Below are positions 54,010-62,757 of a stretch of 64,000 bases of DNA, in pieces. Within the stretch, counting starts at the first letter, position 1, and each line of letters opens with the position of its first letter. The notes beneath the pieces are model-generated. The model did no database searches. It was given only the letters and a program-made list of their open reading frames with translations, and was not told the DNA's origin. The position numbers were made by a program, and so were the translations under genes. Source of the DNA: JBGAJN01 sp044224905 (GTDB taxonomy: Bacteria; Verrucomicrobiota; Verrucomicrobiia; Limisphaerales; JBGAJN01); assembly GCA_044224905.1 (NCBI GenBank), contig JBGAJN010000002.1, forward strand, positions 1-64,000, read 5' to 3'.

Positions 54010-55280
54010 AGATCACCGTTTGGGGAATCAACTACGCGCCGGAAGTTACTGGGATCGCGCCCTACAACGCCGCGCTCTGCGACTACCTGCGCGCGCGCGG
54101 GCACGACGTGCGAATGCTGACGACGTTCCGCTATTATCCCGACTGGCGGAAGCAGCCGGAGGATCGCGGTCGGTTGTTCCGGACCGATGACGTGCGTGGC
54201 GTGCCTGTGCATCGGTGCTGGCATTACGTTCCGGGAAAGGTGAGTTCGCTGAAGCGGATCATTCACGAGGGAACATTCGTCACGCTTTCCACATTGAGAC
54301 TCTTGGCGTTGCCCAAGCCCGATGTTCTCGTGGTGGTTTCTCCACCGCTGCTGCTTGGTGCGGCCGCTTGGCTCGTAACGCGTTTCAAGCGCGCGCCATT
54401 TTTGTTTCATGTGCAGGACTTGCAACCTGACGCGGCGGCGGGCTTGGGGATGTTGAAACCGGGGATGTTGATTCGTCTGCTCTACTGGTTGGAAAAGTTC
54501 GCCTACGCGAAAGCTGCGCGCGTCAGCGGCATCATGCCCGGAATGCTGGAGGCATATCGACGCAAGGGTGTGCCGGCAGAAAAAATCTTCGAGTTTCCGA
54601 ACGGGGTGAATCTGCCTGAGCCATCCGCGATTCCGGCGCGAGGATTGTTCCGCACGAGGCTAGGAATAGCGGCCGATGATTTTGTCGTGCTGTATTCCGG
54701 CAATATCGGAGTGAAGCAGGGCCTTGATGTGTTGGTGGAAGCCGCCGCCGCAATTCGCGATCGTCGAATCAGGATTGTCATCTGTGGCGAAGGTGCACAA
54801 AAGGAAGCGCTGGCGCAGCGAGTGACGAGTTTGGGACTCGAGAACGTTCGGCTGATTTCGCTGCAGCCCGAGGCGGCGTATCACGAAATGCTGGTGGACG
54901 CAGATCTGTGCGTCATCACGCAGCAGAAGGGTAGTGGGAAGTATTTCTTCCCCAGCAAACTCCTGACAACGCTCGCATACTCCAAGCCGGTTTTGACGGT
55001 GGCCGATGCCGGGAGCGAGTTGGCGCAAGCCGTCGCTTCAGGGAAATTTGGAATCAATGTGCCGTCGGGAAGCGCCGCCTCGCTGGCTAATGCGATTTCC
55101 AGTGCGGCTAACGATCCAGGGTTGCTGGAGGAACTGGGCCGCGCCGGCCGGCGATTCGTGGCGCAGTTTGAATTTGGAGCCGTGCTGAGTGCGTTTGAAC
55201 AACAGCTGAAGCGGGTCGCCGAACTGCCGGCGCCTTCTGGGGTACCTGCGGGCAAGTCGGTTGCGAAAATTGTGAAGTAA
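54006..55280 (+). CDS. WcaI-like glycosyltransferase family 4 protein
   Basis: 424 residues from a GTG start. MKITVWGINYAPEVTGIAPY is the WcaI signature N-terminus (normally MKILVYGINYxPExTGIGKY). HVQDLQPDAAAGLGMLKPG and IFEFPNGVNLP are further subgroup landmarks. FVVLYSGNIGVKQGLDVLVE opens the donor domain, with KYFFPSKLLTTLAYSKPVL in the place of the EX7E region. In colanic acid synthesis WcaI is a fucosyltransferase; the sugar here is not known. It is the last gene before the strong terminator at 55298. Confidence 0.9.
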   Translation: MKITVWGINYAPEVTGIAPYNAALCDYLRARGHDVRMLTTFRYYPDWRKQPEDRGRLFRTDDVRGVPVHRCWHYVPGKVSSLKRIIHEGTFVTLSTLRLLALPKPDVLVVVSPPLLLGAAAWLVTRFKRAPFLFHVQDLQPDAAAGLGMLKPGMLIRLLYWLEKFAYAKAARVSGIMPGMLEAYRRKGVPAEKIFEFPNGVNLPEPSAIPARGLFRTRLGIAADDFVVLYSGNIGVKQGLDVLVEAAAAIRDRRIRIVICGEGAQKEALAQRVTSLGLENVRLISLQPEAAYHEMLVDADLCVITQQKGSGKYFFPSKLLTTLAYSKPVLTVADAGSELAQAVASGKFGINVPSGSAASLANAISSAANDPGLLEELGRAGRRFVAQFEFGAVLSAFEQQLKRVAELPAPSGVPAGKSVAKIVK

Positions 55281-55297
55281 GCTCGGTTGAAATTTCA

Positions 55298-55338
55298 ACG
55301 GCGCGTTCGGCTCATGGCCGGACGCGCCGTTTGCTTTT
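55298..55338 (+). terminator. Strong intrinsic terminator closing the EPS locus
   Basis: A 13-bp stem (55298-55310 with 55318-55330, one G-T pair) closes a 7-base loop and is followed by TTGCTTTT. It lies 18 bases after the WcaI-like stop and 15 bases before the convergent chemotaxis receptor stop, so it may act in both directions. Confidence 0.85.
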
Positions 55339-55352
55339 CGGAACGTGGCGAA

Positions 55353-56399
55353 TCAAACCTCGGCTGTCGCCGCAAGAGCGCGGGCGGCGTTAAGGGTATC
55401 GCCGGTGACGTGAGATTGCGGCGAGGGTGTGTTGGTGCGATGGGGCGGTTGCGCGGGTTTGGGATTGGACGCGCGTTTGTCTTTCGGGGATTCCATGGTT
55501 CGGGAAATGTCGGCAATCCGGTGCGAGATTTCGCCCGTTGCTTGAACCTGTTCGGTTACGGATGTCGCGATCACCGACGCGCTGGTGTCGATGGTGCGAA
55601 TTGACTGACAGAAGGTTTCGATAGTCTTCTGAACGTTGGCGGTGGTCTGATGAATCGCAGTGACGTGCTCGTCGATGGACGAGGTTGCGGTGGCGGTGTT
55701 TTGAGAGAGCTTCTTCACTTCGTTGGCGACAATTGCGAAGCCACGTCCATGTTCGCCCGCCCGTGCGGCTTCGATCGTCGCATTCAGAGCGAGCAGGTTG
55801 GTTTCGCGGGCGATGTCAGTGATGAGTGTTACGATGGGTTTGATCGCCTCGGCCGCTTTGCCAAGCTCAGCGACGGCCTTTGCGGCCTGTTCGGTCTCGT
55901 GCACGGCAGCGGTGGTGAGTTTGACCGTGCCACCGGCCTGACGGGAGATTTCTGCGGCAGAGTTGGAAAGTTCCTCGCAAGCGGCGCCGACGGACAGGCG
56001 GACCTGTTCGAGCACATTCTTGCGACTGGTTTCGGCAGCGGCGAGCTGTTGCGCGTTTTGCCGCATTTGCATGGCGGCGCGGTTGATGACGCGCGCGCTT
56101 TCGCGAAACGCTCCGGGCATGCCACGGAGGAGAATGGGACGGTGAAACTGACCCTCGCTGCAATGATTCATCGCCGCGCGCGTCTCGCGGACGTAGGCAT
56201 CAAAGACATCGAGCAAAAGGTTCAACTCTTTTGCGAGCGGCGACAATGGATCGGTCGGACCGTATCCGACTGCGCGAGCCTCGAGGTCGCCATGCGAAGC
56301 GCGCCGGCAGACGTCGACCAAGCTGTTGGCGCGACTAGGAGGAATTGCGCGATCGAGTGAGCTCCGACGGCGGAAGAATCTTAGTATTTTGGAAAACAT
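55353..56399 (-). CDS. Membrane-less methyl-accepting chemotaxis receptor
   Basis: 348 residues without a membrane helix. The N-terminal ~115 residues have two HAMP-like helical segments (SLVDVCRRASHGDLEARAV, MNHCSEGQFHRPILLRGM). The C-terminal half is the MCP signalling coiled coil with the diagnostic tip ARETNLLALNATIEAARAGE followed by HGRGFAIVANEVKKLSQNTA. A Pro/Ser-rich tail ends the chain. The receptor lacks its own ligand domain, and the PAS gene lies 14 bases upstream in the same direction. Together they look like a split version of the redox/energy sensor Aer. Output would be CheA/CheW, which are not in this window. Confidence 0.9.
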   Translation of the reverse strand: MFSKILRFFRRRSSLDRAIPPSRANSLVDVCRRASHGDLEARAVGYGPTDPLSPLAKELNLLLDVFDAYVRETRAAMNHCSEGQFHRPILLRGMPGAFRESARVINRAAMQMRQNAQQLAAAETSRKNVLEQVRLSVGAACEELSNSAAEISRQAGGTVKLTTAAVHETEQAAKAVAELGKAAEAIKPIVTLITDIARETNLLALNATIEAARAGEHGRGFAIVANEVKKLSQNTATATSSIDEHVTAIHQTTANVQKTIETFCQSIRTIDTSASVIATSVTEQVQATGEISHRIADISRTMESPKDKRASNPKPAQPPHRTNTPSPQSHVTGDTLNAARALAATAEV

Positions 56400-56413
56400 A
56401 CGTTGACGGGATT

Positions 56414-56968
56414 TCAGATGCTGTTTTCCAGCTGTGTTTCGCGGGAAAGGCTGAAGACGAATTGATCATAAGTCACTTGTTGCGCAGCCAAGACGCTTAG
56501 CAGGGTGCTTTCAGCGGCTTCAATTCCAGCGCGGCGATCACGGTGCCGATTCTCTTCAGCGCGGAGTTGATCGTAGAGTTGGGTCACTTTCGGCAACGCG
56601 TCAGCGCCGGGAACGCGGCGATTTGAATGGTAGCCAATAATTTTTCCGTCCGCATCGAAGCTGGGTGTCACATGCGCGAAGACCCAATAGTGGCCGCCAG
56701 TCTTCGAGAGATTGACAACGTAGGCGAAGATCTCGCGTCCTTGCTTCAGCGTGTCCCATAGAAGTTTGAACACACAACCGGGCATGGCGGGGTGGCGGAT
56801 GAGGTTGTGGGGCGCTCCGATCAACTCCTCCTCCGTGTAGCCGGACACGCGCACAAATACGTCGTTCGCGTAGGTGATGATTCCCCGCAGGTCGGTTTTG
56901 CTGACGATGATTTCGTCGTTGTTGAAGTGTATTTCCTGCCCGGTGGGTTGGATTCGCTTGCGAGTCAT
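56414..56968 (-). CDS. PAS-domain sensor protein (Aer-like PAS)
   Basis: 184 residues from ATG 56968; a longer reading to 57175 extends into the neighbouring gene and is rejected. The PAS core includes IIVSKTDLRGIITYANDVFV, VSGYTEEELIGAPHNLIRHP and AYVVNLSKTGGHYWVFAHVTP, matching the Aer-type PAS fold that binds FAD in E. coli. The RHP motif after the helix is conserved in that group. A helical C-terminus (VTQLYDQLRAEENRHRDRRA) may contact the receptor encoded next. No HAMP or signalling domain is attached. FAD binding is inferred from similarity. Confidence 0.85.
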   Translation of the reverse strand: MTRKRIQPTGQEIHFNNDEIIVSKTDLRGIITYANDVFVRVSGYTEEELIGAPHNLIRHPAMPGCVFKLLWDTLKQGREIFAYVVNLSKTGGHYWVFAHVTPSFDADGKIIGYHSNRRVPGADALPKVTQLYDQLRAEENRHRDRRAGIEAAESTLLSVLAAQQVTYDQFVFSLSRETQLENSI

Positions 56969-57037
56969 GGTCGTTATTTGTGCGGCACGTCGCTTCCAAG
57001 CTGGGTCGCAGCTCGGAAACGGATTTACCTGAGCAAA

Positions 57038-57065
57038 ATATCGGCAACGGGGACCGGTGGATTGA
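57038..57065 (-). promoter_or_regulatory. Sigma-28 (FliA)-like promoter before the PAS/MCP pair
   Basis: On the minus strand TCAATCCA (57065-57058) is followed after 12 bases by GCCGATAT (57045-57038). The -10 element matches 7 of 8 positions of the FliA consensus GCCGATAA, and the -35 half has the TCAA core. Spacing is one base longer than the usual 11. It lies ~70 bases ahead of the PAS start codon. Confidence 0.4.
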
Positions 57066-57138
57066 TTGCGTATTTTTTGCCTGTAGGATGGCAAAATAGG
57101 GTCAGAGAAATCGAAGCGGATGGGATCGGAAAACCGCC

Positions 57139-58539
57139 TTAGTAAGCGGACTTCGGCGGGAAGAAGACCTGCCACGCAGTTTGCACGATGATGAGCAAAT
57201 CCACGGTGAGAGACCAGTTCTCGAGATAGTAGATGTCGAGCTGAATGCGTTTGACCAACTCCTCTTGAGTCCGTGTCTCGCCGCGATAGCCGCGCACTTG
57301 CGCGAGGCCGGTGATGCCGGGCTTAACGAATGAGCGGATGTGGTAGTTGCTCATGATCGTGGAAAACTCCTGATCATGCTCCAGAAGGTGGGGCCGAGGA
57401 CCGACCACACTCATGTCGCCGCGCAGGACGTTCCAGAATTGCGGGATTTCATCGAAGCTGAATTTGCGGAAGAAGCGGCCGGCGGGATAAATGCGTTCGT
57501 CGTATTGCGTCGCCTGCCTAGCTTGGGGGCTATCGTTTGGGTGCATTGTGCGGAACTTCAGAATCTGGAAACGTCGCCGCTGATGTCCGCCGCGTTCCTG
57601 GATGTGAAAAACCGGGCCCGGGGATTGAATTCGTTGGGACAACCATACGATGACAAAAACGACGGGCAAAATGAAAATGATCACCGGAAGCGAAACGCAA
57701 ACATCCACGATGCGCTTCATCGCGCGGTTGAAGGGATTCTCCAAAGGTTCTTCGCGCAGCCCGATGAAGAGCAGCCCGTCATCTTCGAAATAGGTGATGG
57801 GGTGACGGAACTTTGATTCGAGATCGCTCAACACGAGCATGCGGACTCCGAGTTGTTCGCAAATGCTGGTGATGTTCTGAAGTTCTTGGGGAAACACCGG
57901 CAATTCGATAAGGATAACTTGGGTGATCGTGTGATCGTGGATGATTTGTTCGAGCTCGCTGATGTTGCCCAAAAACCGGATTTCGTCGACGTCCGCTGCG
58001 CCGTCTTCGTCCGAGAGCAGTCCTACAGTGGTGATGCCAAAGTCCGCTTTGTGATCGAGCCACGATTTAAGAGTTTGGATTTTCGAGGCGGCACCGACCA
58101 GTAACGTGCGTTCCTGCCGGATTCCGCGGAAGGTCATTTGGGCCAGAATCCCCGGGAGCAGGCGGCTCGAGGCAAAGAGGGTTGCGTAAAGCACCGGAAC
58201 CAAAGTGGCGAGAAACACGCGCGAGATGGTCTGGTCCTTGGTGACGATCAGAAAGACTACAACAACGGCGGAGGCAAAAAGCGTTTGCTTTAGTGCCACA
58301 TGGTGATCATGCAGCCAGCCTTTTTGGAGAATGCTCTTCCGGTCGTTTAGCCGCCGCAGCGCTTCGATCAAAAGGGCGACGTAGATCAAAATGCAGTAGA
58401 TCTCGTAGCTCTTGATGTCAGGGACAGGTGAATGAACGGTGTCGATGATCAGGAAGACCACCCAGTAGACCACCAGCACGAGGGTGAGCTGCGCCAGCAT
58501 GAAGAAGCTGTTCAGACCTCGGATGCGTTGGGAAATCAT
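57139..58539 (-). CDS. Polyprenyl-phosphate glycosylphosphotransferase (EPS priming enzyme)
   Basis: 466 residues. Four to five membrane helices form the N-terminal half, followed by a Rossmann-like segment (RTLLVGAASKIQTLKSWLDH). From residue ~270 the bacterial sugar transferase domain runs from NRAMKRIVDVCVSLPVIIF through RRRFQILKFRTMH to FDEIPQFWNVLRGDMSVVGP and ITGLAQVRGYRGET. This domain transfers a sugar-1-phosphate, often glucose, to undecaprenyl phosphate and starts EPS assembly. It is separated from the main EPS genes by the PAS/MCP pair, lies on the opposite strand and has its own promoter. Confidence 0.92.
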   Translation of the reverse strand: MISQRIRGLNSFFMLAQLTLVLVVYWVVFLIIDTVHSPVPDIKSYEIYCILIYVALLIEALRRLNDRKSILQKGWLHDHHVALKQTLFASAVVVVFLIVTKDQTISRVFLATLVPVLYATLFASSRLLPGILAQMTFRGIRQERTLLVGAASKIQTLKSWLDHKADFGITTVGLLSDEDGAADVDEIRFLGNISELEQIIHDHTITQVILIELPVFPQELQNITSICEQLGVRMLVLSDLESKFRHPITYFEDDGLLFIGLREEPLENPFNRAMKRIVDVCVSLPVIIFILPVVFVIVWLSQRIQSPGPVFHIQERGGHQRRRFQILKFRTMHPNDSPQARQATQYDERIYPAGRFFRKFSFDEIPQFWNVLRGDMSVVGPRPHLLEHDQEFSTIMSNYHIRSFVKPGITGLAQVRGYRGETRTQEELVKRIQLDIYYLENWSLTVDLLIIVQTAWQVFFPPKSAY

Positions 58540-58627
58540 AGGTGATGGTCACCGTGCCGCGGTAAGCGGCGCGTGCAGGTCGCGCTGGATCAGTCAGGAA
58601 CCGTGGTCATCATCGGAAGCGGAAGCG

Positions 58628-58655
58628 ATTCTATGCCGGAACGCTTGCTTGGCAA
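58628..58655 (-). promoter_or_regulatory. Sigma-70-like promoter of the priming transferase gene
   Basis: On the minus strand TTGCCA (58655-58650) and TAGAAT (58633-58628) are separated by 16 bp, with 5/6 matches to consensus in each box. The predicted start near 58620 gives an ~80-base leader before the gene starting at 58539. Confidence 0.6.
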
Positions 58656-58694
58656 AACTTTAATCGAGCAAGAACCCGGCGACCTTCCACCTAG

Positions 58695-60155
58695 CTACGT
58701 AATCGACAATTCCTGTCGAATATTGAACTTCGCCACGCGCTTGCGGAGGGTGGCGCGGGTGATGCCCAGCAACTTGGCCGCTTGCACCTGATTTCCCTTC
58801 GTTTCCGCGAGCGCGTGAATGACTAAGTGTCTTTCTACAGCGGGGATGATCTTTAGTTTGGAGTCCGTACGCGCGAGCTTGAAGAGCTGTAGCGCGAGGC
58901 TCTCGAAATCATCGGCTGGCGCGGGCGCGGGTGTTCCCGAAATGGTCGTTGCGGGTGCGAGGGCCTCAGTACGCGAGGCGGTGGGCGACGAATTGATTTC
59001 CGGAGGAAGGTCGCTGATCAGAATGGCGGCACCCTTTGCCACCACGTGAGCGCGCTGGATTGCATTTTCCAGTTCTCGCACATTGCCCGGCCAATGGAAA
59101 TTTTGCAGCGCTGCAATGGCTTCGCGCGAAATAGACTTCGGCGGTTGCTGCTGCTGGTCTGCCATTTTTTTCAGGAAATAATTCACCAACAGCGGAATGT
59201 CGTCGCGCCGTTCGCGCAACGCGGGCATCAGCACCCGCACGACGTTTAGTCGGTAGAATAAATCTTCACGGAACTCCTTCGCTGCGACGGCGTGTTCGAG
59301 CGGTTTGTTCGTTGCCGCAATGACGCGGACGTCGACCTTGATTGGCGTGTTGCCGCCGACGCGTTCGAACGTGCCCGACTGCAAGACGCGCAAGATTTTC
59401 GTCTGCGTCGGCGGGCTCATGTCGCCGATTTCGTCGAGGAAGATGGTGCCGTAATTGCACTGCTCGAACTTGCCGATGCGGCGTTCGCTCGCACCGGTGA
59501 AGGCGCCGCGTTCGTGGCCGAACAATTCACTCTCTAGCAAGTTCTCGGGAATCGCCGCGCAATTGATCGCGATGAAGGGTTGATCGGCGCGTTTGCTGTG
59601 GCTGTAGATTGCGCGCGCAACGAGTTCTTTACCCGTACCACTTTCGCCGGTGATCAGCGCGGTCGCGTCGGACGCGGCGAGCTGGCCGATGAGTTTGAAA
59701 ACGTTCTGCATCGGCTCGCTGCGGCCGACGATGCCGAGATCATAATCCTCCGATTCGAGCAACGGCTGATACGAGACGACCTGCTGCATGTCGCGCGAAG
59801 CCTTGAGCGCGTTGCCAACGAGTTGCTTCAGCTTCGGCACGTCGAACGGCTTGAGAACGTAGTCGTACGCGCCGAGCTTCATCGCCTCGATCGCTGTCTG
59901 CGTCGTGCCGTACGCCGTCATCATGATGACCGGCAGCTTGGCATTGGTTTGGCGCAGGCGCCGGAGCGTCTCCATGCCGGTGATTCCGCCCATCCGCACG
60001 TCCATGATTACGAGGTCCGGCTTGAGCTTGGGAATAATCTTCAGCCCCTCTTCGCCGCTCGCTGCCGTGGTGATTTCAATCCCGGGCGCATCGAAAATCC
60101 GGCGGAAGGAGTACTGAACGTCCTCCTCATCGTCGATTAGCAGCAGTTTATCCAT
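58695..60155 (-). CDS. NtrC-family sigma-54-dependent response regulator
   Basis: 486 residues with all three NtrC-type parts. The receiver has phospho-acceptor D52 in LVIMDVRMGG and Lys in YVLKPFDVPK. The AAA+ domain has Walker A GESGTGKE, the sigma-54-contacting GAFTGA loop, and Walker B TIFLDEIGD. The C-terminal Fis-type helix-turn-helix ends NQVQAAKLLGITRATLRKRV. A Pro/Ala-rich linker separates the last two. It activates sigma-54 promoters on phosphorylation. No sensor kinase lies next to it in this window, so it appears orphan here. Its position beside the EPS priming gene makes EPS control a possibility. Confidence 0.93.
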   Translation of the reverse strand: MDKLLLIDDEEDVQYSFRRIFDAPGIEITTAASGEEGLKIIPKLKPDLVIMDVRMGGITGMETLRRLRQTNAKLPVIMMTAYGTTQTAIEAMKLGAYDYVLKPFDVPKLKQLVGNALKASRDMQQVVSYQPLLESEDYDLGIVGRSEPMQNVFKLIGQLAASDATALITGESGTGKELVARAIYSHSKRADQPFIAINCAAIPENLLESELFGHERGAFTGASERRIGKFEQCNYGTIFLDEIGDMSPPTQTKILRVLQSGTFERVGGNTPIKVDVRVIAATNKPLEHAVAAKEFREDLFYRLNVVRVLMPALRERRDDIPLLVNYFLKKMADQQQQPPKSISREAIAALQNFHWPGNVRELENAIQRAHVVAKGAAILISDLPPEINSSPTASRTEALAPATTISGTPAPAPADDFESLALQLFKLARTDSKLKIIPAVERHLVIHALAETKGNQVQAAKLLGITRATLRKRVAKFNIRQELSIT

Positions 60156-60257
60156 GACAGTGGTTCTGATTCAAAATAGTCCAACTGATTTCGACAATAG
60201 CACTGTCGCCGCGCTTTGCATTCAATATTTCGCCGTGGCGGGGAACGGAGACTGGAC

Positions 60258-61598
60258 TTAATTGCTGCTAGTGTTGCTGAGGCGGGATTTGATCCACATT
60301 CGCGCTTGGTCAGCGTCGGTGAGTTCGTCGGCGAGCTGTTTCTCACGCAACTCGGCGAGCAATTCGCCCATGACGGGACCGGGTGCGACGCCGAGCTGCT
60401 TCAAATCTTCGCCCGTCAACAACGGAGGTCGTAGGGCCGGTTGTTGAGCGAGTGTTTCAGCCTCGGCCTTCATAAACTCGTAGTGTTCCAGATTCCCGTT
60501 CGAGCCCAGGCAATCGATGCGGTGTAGCTCCAATTCCAAAGGGAACGTTTCGCGCATGAGCAGACGTCGCAACGTGGCCTTGCGCATCTGCTTCACATCT
60601 TTGAACTGCATGTGGTGCAACACGCACTCGACGATCTCCTCCGTTTGCTTCCGCGGAAATTTCAATCGTTGCAGAATCGCCTCAGCCATGTCGGCTCCGA
60701 TTTTTTCGTGACCGTAAAAGGTAATTTGCCCGTTGGCCGGATGCCGCGCGACGGTGAGAGGCTTTGCGATGTCGTGCATCAATATGGTCCACGGCAGCGA
60801 TTCGGGAGCGTCGGGCGGCAGGTGGCTCAGCATGAGGCACAGGTGATTGAACACGCTGCCTTCGGGATGATACGGCGGCGATTGCTCGCAATTCACCGTC
60901 GCGGAAAGTTCTGGAAGGATGTGATCCATCAGCCCGCTACCACGCAATAATTCCAGACCGCGTGCCGCGTGCGGCGGACGGAACAGCTTCAACAATTCGT
61001 CGCGAATGCGCTCGGCGCTGACCGACAGAATTTTTGCCGCGTTGGCTTTAACCGCGGCAAACGTGGCGGGCTCAATTTCGAAGCTAAGCTGCGCGGCAAA
61101 TCGCACCGCACGTAGCAACCGCAAATGATCTTCGCTGAACCGCTCTTGAGGATCGCCGATGGTGCGGAGAGTTTTCGCGCGTAGATCCGCTTCACCGCCG
61201 ACCCAGTCGTGTATCTGGTTGGCGATCGGATCAAGGTAGAGACCGTTGACGGTGAAGTCGCGTCGGCGGGCGTCAGCGATCGCATCCGCGAATTGAACGG
61301 TCTCCGGATGCCGCCCGTCGCGATAATCCGCCTCGGCGCGGAAGGTCGCGATTTGAAACTGGTGACCGCTTTCGAGAACGATCATCACGCCAAACTGCCG
61401 ACCAACAGGAATCGTTCGCGGGAAAATCTTTTCTACGTCGTCCGGTCGCGCGTCGGTGGTGATGTCGAAATCGTGTGGCTCCTTGCCGAGCAGTTGATCA
61501 CGCACGCAGCCGCCGACAAAATACGCGGTGAACCCCGCCGCCTGCACACGGCGGACGATCTCGGTGGCGATGGCTCGCAATGGCGATGGTTCACTCAC
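60258..61598 (-). CDS. cca: CCA tRNA nucleotidyltransferase with HD domain
   Basis: 446 residues. The nucleotidyltransferase head has YFVGGCVRDQLLGKEPHDFD with the DxD metal pair in FDITTDARPDDV, then RRDFTVNGLYLDP and FSEDHLRLLRAVRFAAQLSF of the neck/tRNA-binding region. An HD phosphohydrolase-type domain follows (LMHDIAKP with HPEGSVFNH upstream). It adds or repairs the 3' CCA end of tRNA using CTP and ATP. Poly(A) polymerases share the fold, but the RRDxxxN motif and length fit the CCA-adding class. The LPG-synthase-like gene is 42 bases upstream. Confidence 0.88.
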   Translation of the reverse strand: MSEPSPLRAIATEIVRRVQAAGFTAYFVGGCVRDQLLGKEPHDFDITTDARPDDVEKIFPRTIPVGRQFGVMIVLESGHQFQIATFRAEADYRDGRHPETVQFADAIADARRRDFTVNGLYLDPIANQIHDWVGGEADLRAKTLRTIGDPQERFSEDHLRLLRAVRFAAQLSFEIEPATFAAVKANAAKILSVSAERIRDELLKLFRPPHAARGLELLRGSGLMDHILPELSATVNCEQSPPYHPEGSVFNHLCLMLSHLPPDAPESLPWTILMHDIAKPLTVARHPANGQITFYGHEKIGADMAEAILQRLKFPRKQTEEIVECVLHHMQFKDVKQMRKATLRRLLMRETFPLELELHRIDCLGSNGNLEHYEFMKAEAETLAQQPALRPPLLTGEDLKQLGVAPGPVMGELLAELREKQLADELTDADQARMWIKSRLSNTSSN

Positions 61599-61640
61599 GT
61601 CGACTCAGTCCTCGCCCCGGGCGGAAGCGGTGTCAATCCT

Positions 61641-62753
61641 TCAGGCTGTTTCGGCGGCGCCGTTTTCTTGGGTGACTTCGGCGAGATGCTCGCGTTCGCG
61701 CAGGCTGACGTAAACCAAACCGCCGATCACGCTCCATCCGAGGCTGCCGGCGAAGGCTAGCAGGGAGAGTGACAATGCTTGCGTGGCCGGGACATTGATC
61801 GCTGGGGCCGCGAGCATCATGACGAAAAGATTTTCGCGCACGCCCAGACCGCTGGGAGTGATTGGGAGTGCCGAGATGCAGGTGATCATTGGAATCAATA
61901 AGCCCAGCGCGAGCACGGAGACGTTGGCTTTCATTCCCGAAGCGAGCACCGCGACTTGAAGCACGCACGCGATGTTGACGACCATCGAAAGTAGCAGCGC
62001 CTTGAGTAGAAATCCGCGGTCACGGCCGAAATGCCGACAGGCATCCAGTGAACGTTCGGCGTGCGCGCCCAACGGGAGCTTGCGCATGTAATGGCGGGAG
62101 TTGGGCCAAATGTTCGAGAGGCCGCCCCAGAATGCCAACCCGAGCACGACGAAGCATCCGACGGTCATGAGTCCGATGACGCCGCAAAGTGCGGCGAGGC
62201 GTTCGTGATTTTTGATAAGGGCGGTGTTCGGCAACATCATTAAGCAACCGAACAAGAGCATCGATGCCAGCCCGATTGCGCGATCGATGAAAACGGTCGT
62301 GACGGCCTCGGTTTTCTTGTGATGCGTTTGGCGCGCGGCGTAGTAGGCCTTCAACAAATCACCTCCGGTCGCACCGAGGAGGAACGAGTTGAAGAACTGC
62401 GCAACGAGGGAAATCTTTCCTGCACGAGCGAAGGATAGATCCAGACCCTGCACTTTGAGAACCATGCGCCAACGAACAACTCCGAGTGCGATGGTGATCC
62501 CGACGAAGGCCAGCGAGAGTAGCAAGTTGGCGAGGGGGACGTGTTGAATCGTCGACCAGAGTTCCTTCGGTCCGTGTGTCCACGCGGCGTGCCATTGGTC
62601 GTAGCGGGAAAGTTGGTCCCAGACTTGACCGTGACGCTCGACGACTTCCCGGGCTTCCTTGGAGAAGATCGCGTTAAAAATCCACGCCAACAGGAGAACG
62701 GCGACGACCACTCGCCACGTCAGACTCCAGATTTTTTTGGCGGCTGCCTTCAC
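61641..62753 (-). CDS. LPG-synthase-TM (UPF0104) family membrane protein
   Basis: 370 residues with about eight membrane helices. Landmarks are VRWRMVLKVQGLDLSFA, LVAQFFNSFLLGATGGDLLKAYY, TTVFIDRAIGLASMLLFG and ALPITPSGLGVRENLFV, the conserved motifs of the lysylphosphatidylglycerol synthase transmembrane (flippase-like) family. The cytoplasmic aminoacyl-transferase domain of MprF is absent, so a lipid or glycolipid translocation role is more likely than aminoacylation. It lies 4 bases after the sugar isomerase gene and is probably cotranscribed with it. Confidence 0.85.
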   Translation of the reverse strand: MKAAAKKIWSLTWRVVVAVLLLAWIFNAIFSKEAREVVERHGQVWDQLSRYDQWHAAWTHGPKELWSTIQHVPLANLLLSLAFVGITIALGVVRWRMVLKVQGLDLSFARAGKISLVAQFFNSFLLGATGGDLLKAYYAARQTHHKKTEAVTTVFIDRAIGLASMLLFGCLMMLPNTALIKNHERLAALCGVIGLMTVGCFVVLGLAFWGGLSNIWPNSRHYMRKLPLGAHAERSLDACRHFGRDRGFLLKALLLSMVVNIACVLQVAVLASGMKANVSVLALGLLIPMITCISALPITPSGLGVRENLFVMMLAAPAINVPATQALSLSLLAFAGSLGWSVIGGLVYVSLREREHLAEVTQENGAAETA

Positions 62754-62757
62754 TCGT

